Part shown: in pieces, positions 1 through 10,255 of the stretch | Position numbering within the stretch: the stretch's first letter is position 1 | How the letters are laid out: each line of letters opens with the position of its first letter | DNA from: Oegoconia quadripuncta | Lineage: Eukaryota > Arthropoda > Insecta > Lepidoptera > Autostichidae | Assembly (NCBI GenBank): GCA_949316235.1 | Contig: OX438742.1 | Coordinates: forward strand, 33,300,853-33,364,852 | Reading direction: 5' to 3' | DNA: 64,000 bases | Notes under the pieces: model-generated | What the model was told of the DNA's origin: nothing | The model's database searches: none | The model's input: the letters and a program-made list of their open reading frames with translations, nothing else | Translations under genes and position numbers: made by a program

Positions 1-233
1 TTCTTGAAGGTTCCAATGTCGTACTCGTTCGGGAATACCGCTGCAGGAAGTCCGTTCTGTATGTGGTAGGAAGTTTCTTGAAAAACGTACAGTGGTAGAC
101 TTCCACTCATCCAGGTGATGTGGATGGATTTTTAATTTTCGGCGAGAAGTGTAACGGTTAAATTGAGCAGCGGGTATTACCTCGAACAGTTCTTCAGAAC
201 ACTCCCCGTGAAATATGCGATAGAGGATGCAGA
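1..233. other. unassigned sequence
   Basis: No open frame, RNA gene or repeat is recognised here. The stretch leads into a minus-strand SINE. Confidence 0.5.
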
Positions 234-397
234 GACTAGATAACGGATAAATATACATAAATATTTATATTAAAACATCCATGATTCGGGCATAAATGTT
301 CGTATTCATCATACGGGCATTTACACCTCGCGGAATTCGAACGCGCAACCGTTGATTTCGCTGACCGGGTCACTATCACTATCGGTGGTCGAAATTG
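234..397 (-). repeat. SINE family A copy
   Basis: Read on the minus strand this gives the tRNA-like head (GACCGATAGTG..., then a decayed box B around GTTCGAATTCC) followed by the family A body with TGATGAATACGAACATTT and a tail near TATCTAGT. It matches the plus-strand copy at 2646-2856. The head has single-base damage in box B, so it is an old copy. Confidence 0.75.
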
Positions 398-1305
398 ATT
401 CATAGTCAGCAGTTAAATTTAAAAATATATATACAAAGATTACATTGAAAAATGGATCAAGATGGTAAGTTAAAACAAAGCTGTATTAACCAATCTCCTG
501 GCCCAATGTTTTCCTTCACCGTTTACCTTTACAGAAAGGGCTCAGTATAATTTTATATTATATTTATAATACTCGGTTTTCGATCAAACATTCTTCGGTC
601 AAACGTTTTTCGGGGTAGTGTATACCATTATGCATCCTTTTGATAAGGCAAGACCACGGGGAACGTACCCCAATCAAATCGAGGACGTCTTGAAGAAAGA
701 CCAAGTCATAAGAACACAAACCCGACGAGCGTGTATGAATAACTTTATATCAGTGAATGAAGGAAAGAGGTGTGTCAGTGTGTGGAAGTAGGTGGTCGTG
801 GCGTGACTTTGACTATGTATATTGGAGAAGATAGTTGATTTTATACACCTGGTCATTCCCACTAACAGTTTATAGCTTATAATTATAACATAAACCATGA
901 TGGTTGCAACACGTAACTCATTGGATATAGTATTACAGTATACGAGCAAAAAACCCACTTCCGAGCGACCCCTATTCTGTTAATTATTTCAGACAACAAC
1001 TGTTGTGTTTTATCATTATCTCGTTCTAACACACTTGTAAAAACAGAGACAGCTTATCGATAATTCCAAAAGGGTGATCGGAATAAGATGTTGTAAGTGA
1101 TATTTTAAATTAAATCGCCCCTATCTATGGGCCGACACCAGATAGGCCCTGGGGTGGGGGCGGGTGGAACTGAAATAAATTAAATTTTAAGTTAAAACGC
1201 AAATAGCTCTCAAGTCTACGATTCAAGTTCTGCGTCAAGTATATTTTCAGAATGAACTGCAGTGAGTGTTGTTAATTGTGTTACAAATGTATTACAGGTT
1301 CACCT
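398..1305. other. unassigned sequence
   Basis: About 900 bases with no supported gene. A small piece near 508-522 (TTTTCCTTCACCGTTT) matches part of SINE family C and may be a fragment. The 94-codon minus-strand frame here has no recognisable protein character. Confidence 0.4.
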
Positions 1306-1577
1306 TGACGACCTGTTTGGTGTAGTGGTTAGCAACTCTGACCGCTATACCAAAAGGTTGTGGGTTCGAATCCCGCTAGGGGCATATATTTGTGTGATGA
1401 ATACGGACATGTGTACCCGAGTTATGGATGTTTTTCATTTATAATAAGTATTTATTTACAAAAAAAAATGTATTTATGTAGTATATCAATCATCTAGTAT
1501 TCACAACACAAGCCTATAGTTATTTACTGTGGAAGTAGATGGCGCTGTGTGTATGTCTAAGGATATTTATTTATTTA
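1306..1577 (+). repeat. SINE family A copy, near full length
   Basis: The copy starts with a tRNA-derived head carrying an intact box A (TGGTGTAGTGGTTAGC) and box B (GGTTCGAATCC). The unrelated body includes GATGAATACGGACATGTG, ends with GATGGCGCTGTGTGTATG and an AT-rich ATATTTATTTATTT tail. Related copies occur at 35859-36110, 49311-49583 and 60622-60895. The arrangement (RNA polymerase III head, body, simple tail) is what tRNA-derived SINEs show. Clear target duplications were not found. Confidence 0.88.
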
Positions 1578-1783
1578 CCTAAATATTTGCAATTTAAAGC
1601 CGACTCTAACGTTTTTTAGAGAATCACATGTATGTACATATGTACTCTCCTTCCTTTGGGCAGTCGGGTAAAAAATTGTAGATTTCTCTAATAATACATA
1701 ATAAGTACTTACATTTGTAACACTTACATTTATGTAGATTTCTATGTCACCTCCTGTGGCCTAAATAGCTGACCGATTTTGAA

Positions 1784-2043
1784 GTGCATGGTATCCTTAG
1801 ATTATATATGCTTAAGTGGAGATTACATTTTAGCGCCGCTTGGGGTAGAGACCCTATGGCCGTGGGGACCAGGCTCTCATATAGTCACTTCCGTCAGTTA
1901 TTGGAGCGCTTGGTCAAAGCCTCGCACGATCGGAAGGCTGGTCTCTATTTAGCGAAAAGGGTGAACCTCGCTATACAATGAGACAATGCCGCCAGCCTAC
2001 TCGGGAACCTTCCGACCGTGCAAGATCTGGGACAATTTTTTTA
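1784..2043 (+). pseudogene. C-terminal fragment of a reverse-transcriptase-type transposon protein
   Basis: The frame ends ...LYLAKRVNLAIQ, a TGA stop, then continues in frame DNAASLLGNLPTVQDL to a TAA at about 2043. The motif AKR/QRV-x-LAIQRGNAASxLGxLP is a common C-terminus of retroelement proteins dispersed in insect genomes (family knowledge from memory; clade not assigned). The TGA sits where that family usually has Arg, so a CGA-to-TGA change is likely. The upstream part of the element is missing. The minus-strand fragment at 12508-12771 may belong to the same family. Confidence 0.5.
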
Positions 2044-2645
2044 TTAATAAATATTTTTAATAATATAATCAGTATTTTATTTATGTTTAATCTTTTGTTA
2101 TAGGTTTTTATTTAGAACACATTATAAACATTCCATGGAACATTTTGATCACAGTTCATACAAACCCACATAAGAATTCTAAAAATAGATGTCTGACGGC
2201 TGACCTTTACCTGGCTAAGCCTTTATCAAGTCACTTTTCTTAGCCGAAGAATATCAATTATTATTTACGTAACATCCATTGTTATTTGCAAAACGTTAAG
2301 TAGCTACATAAATATGTGTAACATTTTTATGAGTAACAATAATTGTAAAATAAAATGGAATAGATTTAAATATATTACCCACTAACTTATTCTATCTACT
2401 TTTAATTTAAATTGATAGAGACAAATTAAATGGGCAGACACAAAACGTATCGAAACGTTGTAAATCAAAGAAAACAAGATTGTATGTGAATTGTATAATT
2501 AATTTTATTCGAATGGTGCTTAAGGACTATGCATATTATAATATTTTTTGATGACCATGTCGGTAAATAAATCGCCGAGGGGCCGCAAAATTTACAACTG
2601 ACTAAAAAAAATTACATTCACTCAATAGAAATCTGCATCTAATTT
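2044..2645. other. unassigned sequence
   Basis: AT-rich sequence with no supported gene and no repeat shared with the rest of the window. Confidence 0.4.
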
Positions 2646-2856
2646 GACGACCGATTGGTGGAGTGGATAGTGACCCTGTCAGCGAAACCAAAAGTTGCGG
2701 GTTCGAATCCCGCGAGGGGTAAAGATTGTTTGATGAATACGAACATTTAATTAAATTTTATGTATATTTATCCGTTATCTAGTATCCGTAGTACAAGCCT
2801 CGTTTAGTTTGGAACTAGATGATTAGTGTGATTGTCCGAGTTATTATTATATTTTA
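2646..2856 (+). repeat. SINE family A copy (variant head)
   Basis: The head GACGACCGATTGGTGGAG carries a diverged box A but an intact box B (GGTTCGAATCCCGCG). The body TTTGATGAATACGAACATT and the end TAGTATCCGTAGTACAAGCC match the minus copies at 234-397 and 19935-20205. These copies form a subfamily distinct from the one at 1306-1577. Confidence 0.82.
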
Positions 2857-3564
2857 AAAATTATTTTAGTTTAATAAGACGAGAAACTTTATTCGATAGA
2901 AATAAAGATAACAAAGAGGATCATAACTTACAAATAGATTGGGCCCACGGGAATACTGGTTATTTTCCAGTATTACACATGAGCATCAGCATTATTGGAT
3001 TGGTGTTTAAAAATGATACAAAGGGTGACAATGACACACAATGACGTCGTAGCAAGTGGAAGTCTGTGGTGTCTGCCTACCCCTACGGGAAACAGGCGTG
3101 ACATTGTGTATGTATGTATGTACAAAGGTTCCTAAGTGATCTTTATTAAGTATTTGGTGAGATATGAGCTCCAAAAGTCGGTCACAATGTGGAGGGCCAT
3201 CTCTGTCAAAGCACGTCATTAAATAAATCTGAAAAAAAAATCAGAATAGTAGCTTTCAGGGAACGAATAATACAAAATTATTTTGAGCACATTTTTTTCA
3301 GTTAGAAACAAATTCAATTTTGTTGGCGGCGTAATAAGCAGTGATTTCAAACCATCGTTGATTGAAAGTCGATGGAATGTGGTTAGTACATGCCACGGTA
3401 CTGTACATTTGTATGTGCGACACGCACCTGGCCGATTTGTTTTGAAATTGGCCTTATTGGGAATTGGTATTCTGGGTCACCGTTGATGAAAAGTCGTCGG
3501 TATGCTAGAGCCCCCATGTAAATGATAAGTATAGTTTAGTTGTCAATTTGTCCATAGACAATTT
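2857..3564. other. unassigned sequence with a short dispersed-repeat piece
   Basis: No gene is supported. A short TATGTATGTATG run lies near 3108. Near 3415-3440 the phrase GCGACACGCACCTGGCCG resembles the end of repeat family F (compare 5680-5701), so a fragment may be present. Confidence 0.35.
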
Positions 3565-3720
3565 TTTAATAATAATCAGCCACAGGACGTCTGCTGCTGA
3601 ACATTGGCCTCCCCCATAGATTTACAAAACGACCCGTGACCTTCATTGAGTCATCTGTCTTTAATGGCTCAACGGACCTCAGTTCTTGGAGCTACCACAT
3701 CAAAGCTCGAGGGAAGCCGG
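3565..3720 (-). mobile_element. LINE 3' tail fragment (RTE-like), degraded
   Basis: AATCAGCCACAGGACGTC, then CTGAACATTGGCCTCCCCCA, is the reverse complement of the GGGAGGCCTATGTTCAGCAG...GACGTCC...GGCTGAT motif that ends RTE-like LINEs in this window (compare 17490-17540 and 39380-39420). The following sequence is diverged and no coding frame survives. Confidence 0.6.
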
Positions 3721-4173
3721 GTAGGCAAGTATCACTTAATGGACAGCCACTAAGTGATACTTTACTAATCTGAGTTGTGTCAGTGAAACCGTGTAATTTG
3801 AAATATTTCTATTATTTACTGCTTTTATCTAAACTAAAAGTTATAAAATGTACCTCGTTGTAGATTGTAGTTGGTCTGGACGTTTCATTGTGGCCGACAC
3901 AGCTTCTATTAGGTTACTTTCAGACTGTTGCTAGTTTTATAGCTTCAGGTAAAGCCTACAATGAACAATGCCGGCGTGGCGGACCAATTTAGTAGGAGTT
4001 TTTATTTTTCTTTTCTTTTTAGTATCTGTCGAGGGTTTAGTTTATCTATATTTAAGGTGCGACGCAGTATAGTAATATGTTTTCTAATACAAACGTAAAG
4101 AAAGTAATTTATGAAAGTTGTGTTTTGTTCTGTAGATGCGTTTCAATAATAAAAAGTCTGAATTCATTGTGAC

Positions 4174-4265
4174 CCTCTAGAATGTCACAACATTTATCCC
4201 AAATGGGGTGGTGAGAGATATCCCAAGCATTAGGCGTTTGAGTGTCCAAACATTAAAAGTTTGTT
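4174..4265 (-). repeat. dispersed repeat family E, fragment
   Basis: The reverse complement contains CACCACCCCATTTGGGATAAA and an inverted CCAAAC element, matching the end of the longer family E copy at 41884-42135 and the fragment at 21975-22048. Confidence 0.6.
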
Positions 4266-4325
4266 GCTGGATTTCTAAATATTCAGAAATGCACACGTGA
4301 CAGAGGCGGGTTGAAACGTGCAAGT

Positions 4326-4699
4326 GTACGGGGCGAAATTTAATTCATGTAATTCCTGTTTACGGTGACTCCACTCCTGATTACGAACAACTTTCCCCAT
4401 GGAACCATAGCCGAGTTTGTATGTATGACCTTGACCTTGACCTTGTATGGAAATAAATCAATTGTCGCCTGAATTCGGCTATGGTTCATAGTGAAGAAGT
4501 GTTCATAATCAGGAGTGGAGTCACCAACCGAAAATTGATGGCCTTCCATAATAAAGGTGGTTTCAGAATGGTTTCCTTTATACGGGTGATCGAAAATTTT
4601 TTGGTCGAATTTTTTGTTGTTCGTAATCAAAAGTGGCGTCACCAGTGTTTACTGGTGATTCCCATTAGGGAATTATACGAATTCAAATTCACCCTGTAT
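4326..4699. mobile_element. fold-back MITE, copy 1
   Basis: The outer ends are inverted repeats: the left end (CGAAATTTAATTCATGTAATTCC) pairs with the right end (GGAATTATACGAATTCAAATTCACC). A second, longer inner pair runs from about 4360 (GGTGACTCCACTCCTGATTA) to 4413 against 4477-4530 (TAATCAGGAGTGGAGTCACC). An extra partial arm follows at about 4615-4660, so the copy is a composite. No transposase is encoded. The same family recurs at 51259-51633. Three tandem TGACCT hexamers lie in the loop at 4426-4443. Confidence 0.8.
4426..4443 (-). promoter_or_regulatory. three tandem nuclear-receptor-like half-sites inside the MITE
   Basis: TGACCT is repeated three times with no spacer. On the minus strand this reads as overlapping copies of TCAAGGTCA, the classic monomer site of the FTZ-F1/SF-1 and ERR receptor families. 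This is a sequence match only; nothing in the window shows that the site works. Confidence 0.3.
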
Positions 4700-4715
4700 A
4701 GATGTATTTTGATGT

Positions 4716-4762
4716 AAATTTCCGTAGTCGCCTTTTACGACACCTACGGGAAGAGACGGGTT
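4716..4762 (-). repeat. dispersed repeat family E, fragment
   Basis: GTAGTCGCCTTTTACGACAC followed by CTACGGGAAGAGACGGGTTGG is the reverse complement of CCCGCCCCTTCCAGTGGGTGTCGTAAAAGGCGACTAAGG in the family E copy at 41884-42135. It lies just outside the MITE. Confidence 0.6.
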
Positions 4763-5394
4763 GGTTGTATTATTTACTATTTATGATTATATTTGTAAAT
4801 TATCATCGACAAGCTCTATATGTATTAGAAAAAATAATAATACCTAAATAAATCCTTTATTGGATTTACGCAACACATAACTTAATAGACATAACCAGCT
4901 GTTTCAATATATTGCAAATAGAGCTTGATCTTAATAACTCATCTACATTGAAAATGATTTCTAATATGTCATCTGATAAATCTATTAAAAAAGATCAGCT
5001 TTCCATTCTATATCTCTTGAGATTATTATAGTTATCTATTAACATTTCAAAGTGCCTTCAATTAACTTAAAAAAAACGAAATACCCTTCTAAATAAGTAG
5101 CTACTCGTTCGTATATGCCATGCGTTTTAATATAGGTATCAATACATACAATGAAATCGGAAATCGTTTGAAAACGCATCACATAAAAACTACTGATCGA
5201 ATTTGAAAAATTGAAAACACTACTACGGTATGTAATTAAAATTTAAAATTTTATTTACAGAATGTGATTAATGTACTCTGTCGACTGTGGCGTTGAAATG
5301 AGTGCAGTAAATAAACAGCAGGTAAATTGGATTATACAATGAAGGCAGAATCTGACCAAGTATTGATGTACTTAATATCTTTTTGGAGTTTCCT
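4763..5394. other. unassigned sequence
   Basis: AT-rich sequence with no supported gene or shared repeat. Confidence 0.4.
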
Positions 5395-5701
5395 AGTCAA
5401 TAAGGAACCCTTATAGTTTCACCATGTCTGTCTGTCTGTCCTAAACTTAGCTCAGAAGCTCTTAGTACTAGAAAGCTGTAATTTGATATGGGTATACATA
5501 TTAATCACACCGACAAAGGGGTAAAATTAGGATACCTCCCCTAAACATAATAGAGATGAAATTTCTTTAATTTTTGTACCCTATCCCTTAGGATGTCATT
5601 AAATAGGTCGTAGTAGCCCGCTTTAACTCCGCATATTGTTAGGGCAAGTACGGAACCCTATACCGCGTGTGGCTCGACACGCACTTGTCCGGTTTTTTTT
5701 T
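5395..5701 (+). repeat. dispersed repeat family F
   Basis: The stretch runs from GGAACCCTTATAGTTTCACC through a TCTGTCTGTCTGTC run to CGACACGCACTTGTCCGG and a T-run. A minus-strand relative occupies 37662-38212 and shares the same landmarks in reverse order. Neither copy encodes a protein. The architecture suggests a non-autonomous element, class not determined. Confidence 0.65.
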
Positions 5702-6954
5702 GTAAATTTTGAACATGCTAAGGGTACGGAGCTCATACAGCCAAGGCGAATGGAATCACGGAAAGCTAGTTCATTAATAAAGTCAGAAATGACTTTTACG
5801 TTCTCTAGTTGTTATTTGGATGCCGGTAGTCACCAAAAACTATGCGCCGAAAGCGCGTTTTATGGGCAAGATAAGAAAACCTGTTGACGGGAAATAGTTC
5901 ACTGTTTACAACGTGATCTAAATGTAAATTGTATCGCTTTATACTGTACCTACCAAGTATATTCTATCTAAATTCCACTTTTTTTGTTTTAAAATTGGAT
6001 AGATGTGATGAATAACCTACTCAAATGTGTGGAAGTACCTACGGTCGTAATAAGTATACAGGTTGATTGAAAAGGTCCATCTAAAATAAATTAAGGGTAG
6101 CTTTCACGAAATTGACCGTGTTCAAATCCAAGTCGTGTAAGTTCTTGAAAATTTTTGAAAACAGGCCTTGCTCTAAAATTTATTTAACGATATGATTCCT
6201 TAAATCTCATACTAAGATATAGCTATCACAATGAATCACTCTGTATTATACTGCGAACAACATGTAGGACTTAATTCTTTAAAAAAATAACACATAATTA
6301 ATACATTCTTCTATGATATATGAGTAGTACGTCCAAATGCAATTTTGTGAAATCATTATTATCGCCGCAAAAGTAAGAAATTAAAAATTTTTATGTAATA
6401 TCAATTAACGTCACGACAACAAGAAGATTACAAGAAATTAAAATAAAAAGAAGTTAAATTATTAACAATTTACCATCATTTCATTAAAATAATTAAATGA
6501 ATGATTAAATTAAATTGATTAAATCTCGTGACTTGCGAATCGACTGTCATTCATTATGGAGAAAGTTGCGAAAATATTTTATTAGACTCAACAAGGAAGA
6601 ATTTATGGTTAGGAGATTTCTGTTTACAATTAAGTATCTAACAATGCTGTTTATCATCATACCTACCTACGCACTTTGGTTAATTAAAATATCTAATAAT
6701 TACCTAGAAGTAAGGTTATAACAGGATTATTCCAGCTTGAACACATTCCTTTTTGTTCATACACATACGTAGATGTATTTATTTATTTGTATTTATTATT
6801 AAATCGAGTACAATGGTCTTAATTAAACAATGCCCCACAAAACCGTTTGCACGGTTTGTCTGTGGAAACTCGAGTCTTACAAAGCTTTTGTGGACGTCGT
6901 CGTATGTATTGAATAAGTATTTATATAGGAGTTACAGGTTATTGAACACGTATT
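5702..6954. other. unassigned sequence
   Basis: About 1.25 kb of AT-rich DNA. The short frames here carry no recognisable domain, and no repeat from elsewhere in the window was matched. Confidence 0.4.
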
Positions 6955-7010
6955 TTTCATCATCATCATATCAGCCGAAAGACGTCCATTGCTGATCAAT
7001 AGGTACTGTA
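6955..7010 (-). mobile_element. LINE 3' tail fragment (RTE-like)
   Basis: ATCATCATCATATCAGCC, then AAAGACGTCCATTGCTGATCA, is the reverse complement of the (GAT)n-tailed RTE-like 3' end. Only the last few dozen bases are kept, as with 28032-28078 and 57985-58050. Confidence 0.6.
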
Positions 7011-7029
7011 AAACTGTAGTCTAAGACCA

Positions 7030-7170
7030 ACTAATATTATAAATGCGAAAGATTAGATGTGTATTGTTGCTCAATCATGGCGACACGAATTCCCCCAGAT
7101 AAACAAATTAAACATATCCGCGAAAAAGTTATTCTATGTAGGCGAAGCCGCGGGCGGAAAGCTAGTTGTT
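7030..7170 (+). repeat. dispersed repeat family G
   Basis: It starts TAATATTATAAATGCGAAAG and ends GCGAAGCCGCGGGCGGAAAGCTAGT. Minus-strand relatives are at 16505-16605 and 42848-43410. This copy is short, presumably internally deleted. A family C SINE lies immediately to its right. Confidence 0.6.
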
Positions 7171-7176
7171 ATAGTT

Positions 7177-7480
7177 CATCATCATCGCCCGTACACATCC
7201 CTCTTCAGGCCTTCCCTCGTATAATGAGGGAGTCTGGGACATAGTCCGCCACGGTGACCCAATGCGGGTTGGCGACTTCACATGCCGTTGGATTTTTATT
7301 TCTCAGGCATGCAGGTTTCCTTGCGATGTTTTCCTTCACGGTTTAAGAACAGTCCGATAATTGTACATAAGTAATTAAATTAAATTTAAAAACACATTGG
7401 CACATGGCCTACCTGGGAATCGAACCCTTGGATCTCCTAAATTGGGAGACCGCGTCTTAACCGCTGAGCCACCGACGCTC
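7177..7480 (-). repeat. SINE family C copy, full length
   Basis: On the minus strand the head GAGCGTCGGTGGCTCAGCGGTTAAGAC is followed by box B-like GGTTCGATTCCCAGG, the body with AACCGTGAAGGAAAACATCGC, a paired CTCATTATACGAGGG, and a (GAT)n tail. Plus-strand relatives are at 9604-9905 and 59986-60273. Heads of this form derive from a tRNA. Confidence 0.85.
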
Positions 7481-7849
7481 TATCTGGTTATTATATTAAT
7501 ACTTTATGTATTTGCCAATTTTGAAATGTATATTACATTATGATAATATTACAGCTTATACAATATGTAACAAAAACCCTGTTGGATCCTCTTAGGGACT
7601 TATATTTACTCAACAAAATAAATATCTTTTGTTCAACGGTATTTAGAAATTCACAAAAAAGTATGTAATTAAATAAATGTTAGGCAGGATATTAGAAGGA
7701 ATAATACATTGTTTCTCGAAACTACTGCCAAAGTGAATTCAGTGGAAAGATAAATGTCTGGCTGAACTGGAATAAAAATCAATTCAATGTTCACTCAACC
7801 GTGAATGCGAGTGACAAATATATAAATAAGATAATATTTCGAACACATC
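7481..7849. other. unassigned sequence
   Basis: No gene or repeat recognised. Confidence 0.4.
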
Positions 7850-7937
7850 TGTTATAATTCGGAAATGTATATACATTACACGGGGATAACTGTTCGTATT
7901 CATCATGCAAAGATTTACTCTTAGCGGAAAAATTGCT
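7850..7937 (-). repeat. SINE family A fragment
   Basis: ATAATTCGG, then CTGTTCGTATTCATCATGCAAAGATTTACTC, matches the body of family A read on the minus strand; the tRNA-like head is lost or unrecognisable. Confidence 0.5.
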
Positions 7938-8162
7938 TTCGAAGGCAAGTGTCACCTCTACCCACCAGGTCGCAATCGGTTGCCAACAATAAATAAATAA
8001 ATCCTAAATATGATATAATTTGTGACAATAGCCACAAAACGTAATTATACTCAACTGTGGCTATCAGATATGGGCTCAGCATTTTGCTGACAGGTCCGAC
8101 TAAGTTATAACATACCGCTTGCCGTCCTCATGTACACTCAGTATTAAATCATATACTACTCT

Positions 8163-8194
8163 GTGTAAAAAGTATCGGGAATATGTCAATAAAA
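8163..8194 (+). repeat. mariner 5' terminal inverted repeat
   Basis: It pairs with 9438-9469, differing at three positions. These are the transposase binding sites in this family. Confidence 0.88.
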
Positions 8195-8349
8195 AGACCC
8201 GCGTAAAAGAGGTCGTTCTAATTTTTTTACTGCATGTTGGTAGCACTGTACTGATTTAGCGCGCAAAATTTGAGCGGGATCTGTCATTTAATTTGTTTTA
8301 AACTACACTTTTTGTTGGTCATAGTTTTGAGTCCTCGGCGATTTTTACA

Positions 8350-9424
8350 ATGGAAAATATTGTTGAACAAAGAGTGTGCCTTAAATTTTGTGTTTCAAAT
8401 GATATTTCATGTGGTGAATCACTAAAAATGTTGCGAAATACCTACGGCGAATCGTGTATATCGAAAACAAGGGCTTATGAATGGTATAAGGCTTTTAAAG
8501 AAGGCCGAGAAGTAGTAGTAGACTTGCCTCGTTCTGGTAGACCTTCAACCGCTACGACCAAAGAAAACATCGACAGAATCAAGAAGCTAGTGCTCGAAAA
8601 TCGACGTATGAGTCTGAGAGAGTTGGCTAGTGAGGTGAACATATCTTTTAAGTCCGTCCACAACATTCTCATTCACATTTTAGGCATGAAACGCGTCGCC
8701 GCTCGACTAGTTCCAAAAGAGCTCAATTTTGTTCAAAAAGCGCAGCGAAAGCATGTCGCTGAAGACATGGTTTCCCGAGCTTCTACGGATCCGACCTTTA
8801 TGAAACGTATAATAACTGGCGACGAGACATGGGTTCATGAGTACGACATGCAAACAAGCCAATAGTCTTCAGAATGGCGTCTCGAAAACGAGCCGAAACC
8901 CAAAAAACCGCGGCAAAGTCGCTCCAAAATCAAGGTGATGCTGACAGTTTTTTTTGACTACCGTTGGTGTGGTTCACTCCGAATTCCTTCCAGAGGGAGA
9001 AACAGTGAATAAAGAATATTATTTAGGCGTCATGAAGCGTTTGCGTGGGAGTATCCGCCGAAAACGTCCAGATTTGTGGCAACACAACTCATGGATGCTG
9101 CACCATGATAATGCACCATCACACACAGCCATTATAGTGAAAGAGTTTTTAGCGAAAAATTCAACAAAAGTTCTCGACCAAGCACCGTATTCACCTGATA
9201 TGGCTCCGTCTGACTTTTTTTTATTTCCCAAGTTAAAATTACCACTTCGAGGAAAACGTTTTGAGTCGATAGAAGCCATAAAAGAAAATTCGCTGAATGA
9301 GCTAAAGGCCATACCGCAAATAGCCTATGAAAAATGTATGGAAGACTGGGTGAAGCGGTGGAGATGTTGTATTGCAAGCGATGGGGCCTACTTTGAAGGC
9401 GATAAAATAAATTTAGATGAATAA
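8350..9424 (+). pseudogene. mariner transposase, broken by a stop and a frameshift
   Basis: The start ATG at 8350 opens an N-terminal helix-turn-helix region typical of mariner (VCLKFCVSNDISCGESLKML, then RAYEWYKAFKEGR and LPRSGRPST). The first catalytic Asp is codon 158 (8821-8823) in the TGDETWVHEYD motif. The second is in HHDNAPSH (9107-9109). The third is in YSPDMAPSDFFLF (9212-9214), 34 residues on, giving the DD34D signature. A TAG at 8863-8865 interrupts the frame after QTSQ, and one extra T at about 8964-8965 shifts the frame just before GVVHSEFLPEG. The rest reads through to the TAA at 9422-9424. All three catalytic Asp codons survive, so inactivation rests on these two lesions and is probably recent relative to the older repeats nearby. 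Confidence 0.93.
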
Positions 9425-9437
9425 TTTGTATTTTTTG

Positions 9438-9469
9438 TTTTATTGACAAATTCCCGATACTTAGTACAC
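9438..9469 (-). repeat. mariner 3' terminal inverted repeat
   Basis: Inverted partner of 8163-8194, placed 13 bases after the transposase stop codon. Confidence 0.88.
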
Positions 9470-9603
9470 TGAATGTATATTACTAGGCAGTTTAGTCATA
9501 TTTATCGTACTATCAATCTTTTTTAGCACATTCGCGGAAATGTCGCGAACAATGTACAAAAATTATCATTATGGTATTTACTTACATTATAATCACTTAG
9601 CAT

Positions 9604-9905
9604 GAGCGTCGGTGGCTCAGCGGTTAAGACGCAGTCTCCCAATTTGGGAGGTCCGGGTTCGATTCCCACGCAAGCGATGTACCAATGAGTTTTAAATTTA
9701 ATTTATATACTTATGTGCATTTATCCAACTGCTCTTTAACGGTGAAGGAAAACATTGCGAGGAAACCTGTATGCCTGAGAAATAAAAATTTCAGCAAAAA
9801 TGCAAAAATTGTATTGGGCCAGCGTGGTGGACTACGGCCCGTACTCCCTCATTATACGAGGGAAGGCCTATATCCCTGCAGTGGGATGTTTACGGGCTGT
9901 TGATG
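9604..9905 (+). repeat. SINE family C copy, full length
   Basis: The head GAGCGTCGGTGGCTCAGCGG and box B-like GGTTCGATTCCCACG are followed by GGTGAAGGAAAACATTGCGAGG, then GGCCAGCGTGGTGGACTACGG, then CAGTGGGATGTTTACGGGC and a short TGATGAA tail. It lies head-to-tail downstream of the mariner. Confidence 0.85.
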
Positions 9906-10179
9906 AACACGTAACCACCTGGCCGTGGTATTGGCCGATCGTGATGGTATAGCAGTATCAACAATAATTTGGTCCCGAAATGTTTTTAACTCACATTTTT
10001 GTCACGGTTATCTCAGAGTCGCGTTATGGTTTCGTAGTATGCATCAAGAAAAACTATTTTTAACATAAAGGAATTATATGATACCACAATGCTATAGCAA
10101 TTGCCACTGTGCTGTGGCGCATTGTAAACAATATATAGATTTACATGGGCCACGTTTCGGCTGCCTTAAACAAAATAGC

Positions 10180-10255
10180 TAGTCCGGCACTTTTCTACCT
10201 TCGGCCTTATCTTCAGTTAATATCAGGTAAGATTGAGGTCAAGCGCTATCCGAAA
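10180..10255 (+). repeat. SINE family B fragment (3' part)
   Basis: ACCTTCGGCCTTATCTTCAG and GATTGAGGTCAAGCGCTATCCG match the last part of family B (compare 45845-45905). The tRNA-like head is missing. Confidence 0.6.

Larger units (their letters stand above)
8163..9469 (+). mobile_element. mariner transposon (DD34D), inactive
   Basis: Terminal inverted repeats of 32 bases (8163-8194 and 9438-9469) match at 29 positions, sharing AAGTATCGGGAA and GTCAATAAAA. They bracket a mariner transposase gene of usual length that has been broken (see 8350-9424). Flanking bases include TA dinucleotides on both sides, the usual mariner target, but the exact outer boundary is uncertain by a few bases. Overall size of about 1.3 kb is normal for mariner. 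It is probably of the cecropia/irritans-like branch, an inference from the N-terminal sequence. Confidence 0.93.

Noticed and set aside
9019..9449. Minus-strand frames of 97 and 105 codons
   Set aside because: Both are shadows of the mariner transposase on the plus strand.
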